Source: Verrucomicrobiota bacterium (GTDB lineage: Bacteria > Verrucomicrobiota > Verrucomicrobiia > Opitutales > Oceanipulchritudinaceae). Taken from it: DNA of 7,197 bases. The stretch spans positions 1-7,197 of the forward strand of contig JAAAOD010000211.1 in the NCBI GenBank assembly GCA_009908535.1, written 5' to 3'. This document shows, piece by piece, positions 6,157 to 7,197 of the stretch. Each line of letters opens with the position of its first letter. Within the stretch, counting starts at the first letter, position 1. Position numbers and translations under genes: made by a program. A model generated the notes under the pieces. That model was not told the origin of the DNA. It ran no database searches and saw nothing but the letters and a program-made list of their open reading frames with translations.

Positions 6157-6399
6157 TTCCGGGGGGCGATCGTTCCGCGGCTTCATCCCACCTTTATCTT
6201 CGTCGTGGAATTTCCGCTACGCTTTCGGAAGATCAGCCGCCGAGACTTTTCCCGCTGCTCCTCCGGAAGCCGTTCCGAGAACATTGCGGGGGCGCTCCCG
6301 CGGGACGGATTTCTGCCCGAGGGCAACCTCGGCGCTTGACCCTCCTCGCAAAGCCGCCGATGAGTGCAGTTGAAAACCGCCTGTCCGCGGGGATTGAAA
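6157..6399 (+). other. Leader region of typA, no gene seen
   Basis: These 243 bases hold no convincing open frame. Visible elements are the palindrome tcccgcggga (6296-6305) and a hairpin at 6317-6332 (ccgagg, loop gcaa, cctcgg), whose GNRA tetraloop makes it a stable RNA fold about 70 bases before the typA start. A TTGACC at 6336-6341 could be a -35 box, but the matching -10 (gatgag, 17 bases on) is poor. The typA promoter probably lies here or just upstream. Confidence 0.4.
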
Positions 6400-7197
6400 A
6401 TGAGCACAATGGACACGAAAACGACCACCGCGGGCTCGATCCGCAACATTGCGATCATTGCGCACGTTGATCACGGAAAGACGACGCTGGTGGATTGCCT
6501 CCTGCGACAGTCGGGCACCTTCCGGGAAAACCAGGAAGTCCCGGAGCGGGCCATGGACAACATGGACCTCGAGCGGGAGAAGGGCATCACGATCAAGGCG
6601 AAGAACACGGCCATCCACTGGCGCGGGACGACGATCAACATCGTCGACACGCCCGGCCACGCGGATTTCGGGGCGGAAGTGGAACGGGTCATGCAGATGG
6701 TCGACGGCGTCCTTCTGCTGACCGACGCCGTGGGCGGGCCGCAGGCGCAGACACGCTGGGTGCTGCAGAAGGCCCTCGCGCACAACCTGCGCACGATCTG
6801 CGTCATCAACAAGGTCGACCGGGAGACGGCGCGCCCGGGATGGGTGCATGACAAGGTGCTCGAGCTTTTTCTCGATCTGGAGGCGAACGAGGACCAGTTC
6901 AACGCGCCTTTTCTTTACGCCTCGGCGAAAAACGGCTGGGCGGACCGCGACATGCAGGGAAACCGCAAGGACATGGAGGCGTTGTTCGAGACGATCGTGG
7001 AGCACATCGAACCCCCTGCGACGGAGGAAGCGCCGTTCCGCATGCTGGTGTCGAATATCGACTGGGACGATTTCGTCGGCCGCCTCGCCATCGGGCGGAT
7101 TCTTTCCGGGCAGGTCCGCCACGGCCAGACGGTGAGCGCGTTGCGCAAGGACGGGCGGCGCGAAAACGTGAAGATTACCAAGCTGACCCGCTTCACC
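6400..7197 (+). CDS. typA: Ribosome-binding translational GTPase TypA/BipA, 3' end outside window
   Basis: TypA (BipA) is an EF-G-like GTPase that binds the 70S ribosome and supports ribosome assembly and growth under stress such as cold. The window holds 266 codons of a protein usually near 600 residues. The G domain is complete: AHVDHGKTT (21-29), switch I with REKGIT (59-64), DTPGHADFG (83-91), NKVD (137-140) and YASAKNGW (G5 motif). DGVLLLTDAVGGPQAQTR (102-119) and the AKNTAIHW stretch (67-74) separate it from EF-G and LepA and match TypA. From about EAPFRMLVSNIDWDDFVGRL the second, beta-barrel domain begins. Start chosen at 6400 because the G1 strand follows at the usual distance; a second ATG three codons on is possible. 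Only a weak GGGGA precedes it. It lies downstream of the repeat cluster and appears to be its own unit. Confidence 0.95.
   Translation, partial: MSTMDTKTTTAGSIRNIAIIAHVDHGKTTLVDCLLRQSGTFRENQEVPERAMDNMDLEREKGITIKAKNTAIHWRGTTINIVDTPGHADFGAEVERVMQMVDGVLLLTDAVGGPQAQTRWVLQKALAHNLRTICVINKVDRETARPGWVHDKVLELFLDLEANEDQFNAPFLYASAKNGWADRDMQGNRKDMEALFETIVEHIEPPATEEAPFRMLVSNIDWDDFVGRLAIGRILSGQVRHGQTVSALRKDGRRENVKITKLTRFT

Noticed and set aside
5872..6186. Minus-strand open frame of 104 codons over the repeat cluster
   Set aside because: Its sequence is simply the translation of the inverted repeats, it has no ribosome site, and it shows no known domain.
6336..6364. Possible sigma-70 promoter for typA (TTGACC, 17 bases, GATGAG)
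   Set aside because: The -35 box is good but the -10 matches only three of six positions, so it is not listed as a feature.
5813..6399. tRNA or other known RNA gene in the long gap
   Set aside because: No cloverleaf, no T-loop consensus and no recognisable RNA family core was found on reading both strands.
6217..7122. Minus-strand open frame of 301 codons, and a shorter one at 6183-6458
   Set aside because: Both are antisense to the typA start and G domain. Their composition is typical of a shadow frame.

Overview
This window is GC-rich, tightly packed bacterial DNA. It reads as an ordinary chromosomal stretch with one decayed gene and one repeat-filled intergenic region. The mix of genes, the rather poor Shine-Dalgarno sites on several of them, and the palindromic intergenic repeats would fit a Verrucomicrobiota-like bacterium. 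That placement is an impression from memory; nothing in the window proves it.

Layout, left to right. (1) Minus strand, 1-837: the start and most of apbE, an exported FAD:protein FMN transferase, cut by the window edge. (2) A 123-base gap with two inverted repeats. (3) Minus strand, 961-1980: a dihydroorotate-dehydrogenase-like flavoprotein that lacks the catalytic cysteine motif of true dihydroorotate dehydrogenases. (4) A strong intrinsic terminator (2061-2102) closing (5) a small two-helix membrane protein gene (minus, 2111-2371) with a near-perfect Shine-Dalgarno. (6) A 205-base divergent intergenic region with a hairpin and a 12-base palindrome. (7) Plus strand, 2577-3271: the wreck of a glycoside hydrolase family 17 lipoprotein gene, with leader and catalytic fragment in different frames. 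(8) Plus strand, 3335-5812: a large cation-chloride cotransporter family (SLC12-like) protein with an extra C-terminal coiled coil. (9) About 590 bases without a gene (5813-6399), holding a string of four inverted repeats, one of which may serve as terminator, and then the typA leader. (10) Plus strand, 6400-7197: the first 266 codons of typA/bipA, a ribosome-associated translational GTPase, cut by the window edge.

The genes do not form an obvious pathway. apbE and the dihydroorotate-dehydrogenase-like gene lie in tandem and are both flavin-related, so they may share a transcript, but the gap between them is structured. The small membrane protein has its own terminator, so it is probably a separate unit. 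The cotransporter and typA look like unrelated housekeeping genes separated by the repeat cluster.

I found no defence system, CRISPR array, transposase, tRNA or rRNA. The most unusual items are the repeat cluster at 5928-6156 (small hairpins sharing a GAA triloop), the broken GH17 gene, and the dihydroorotate-dehydrogenase-like enzyme without its catalytic motif.
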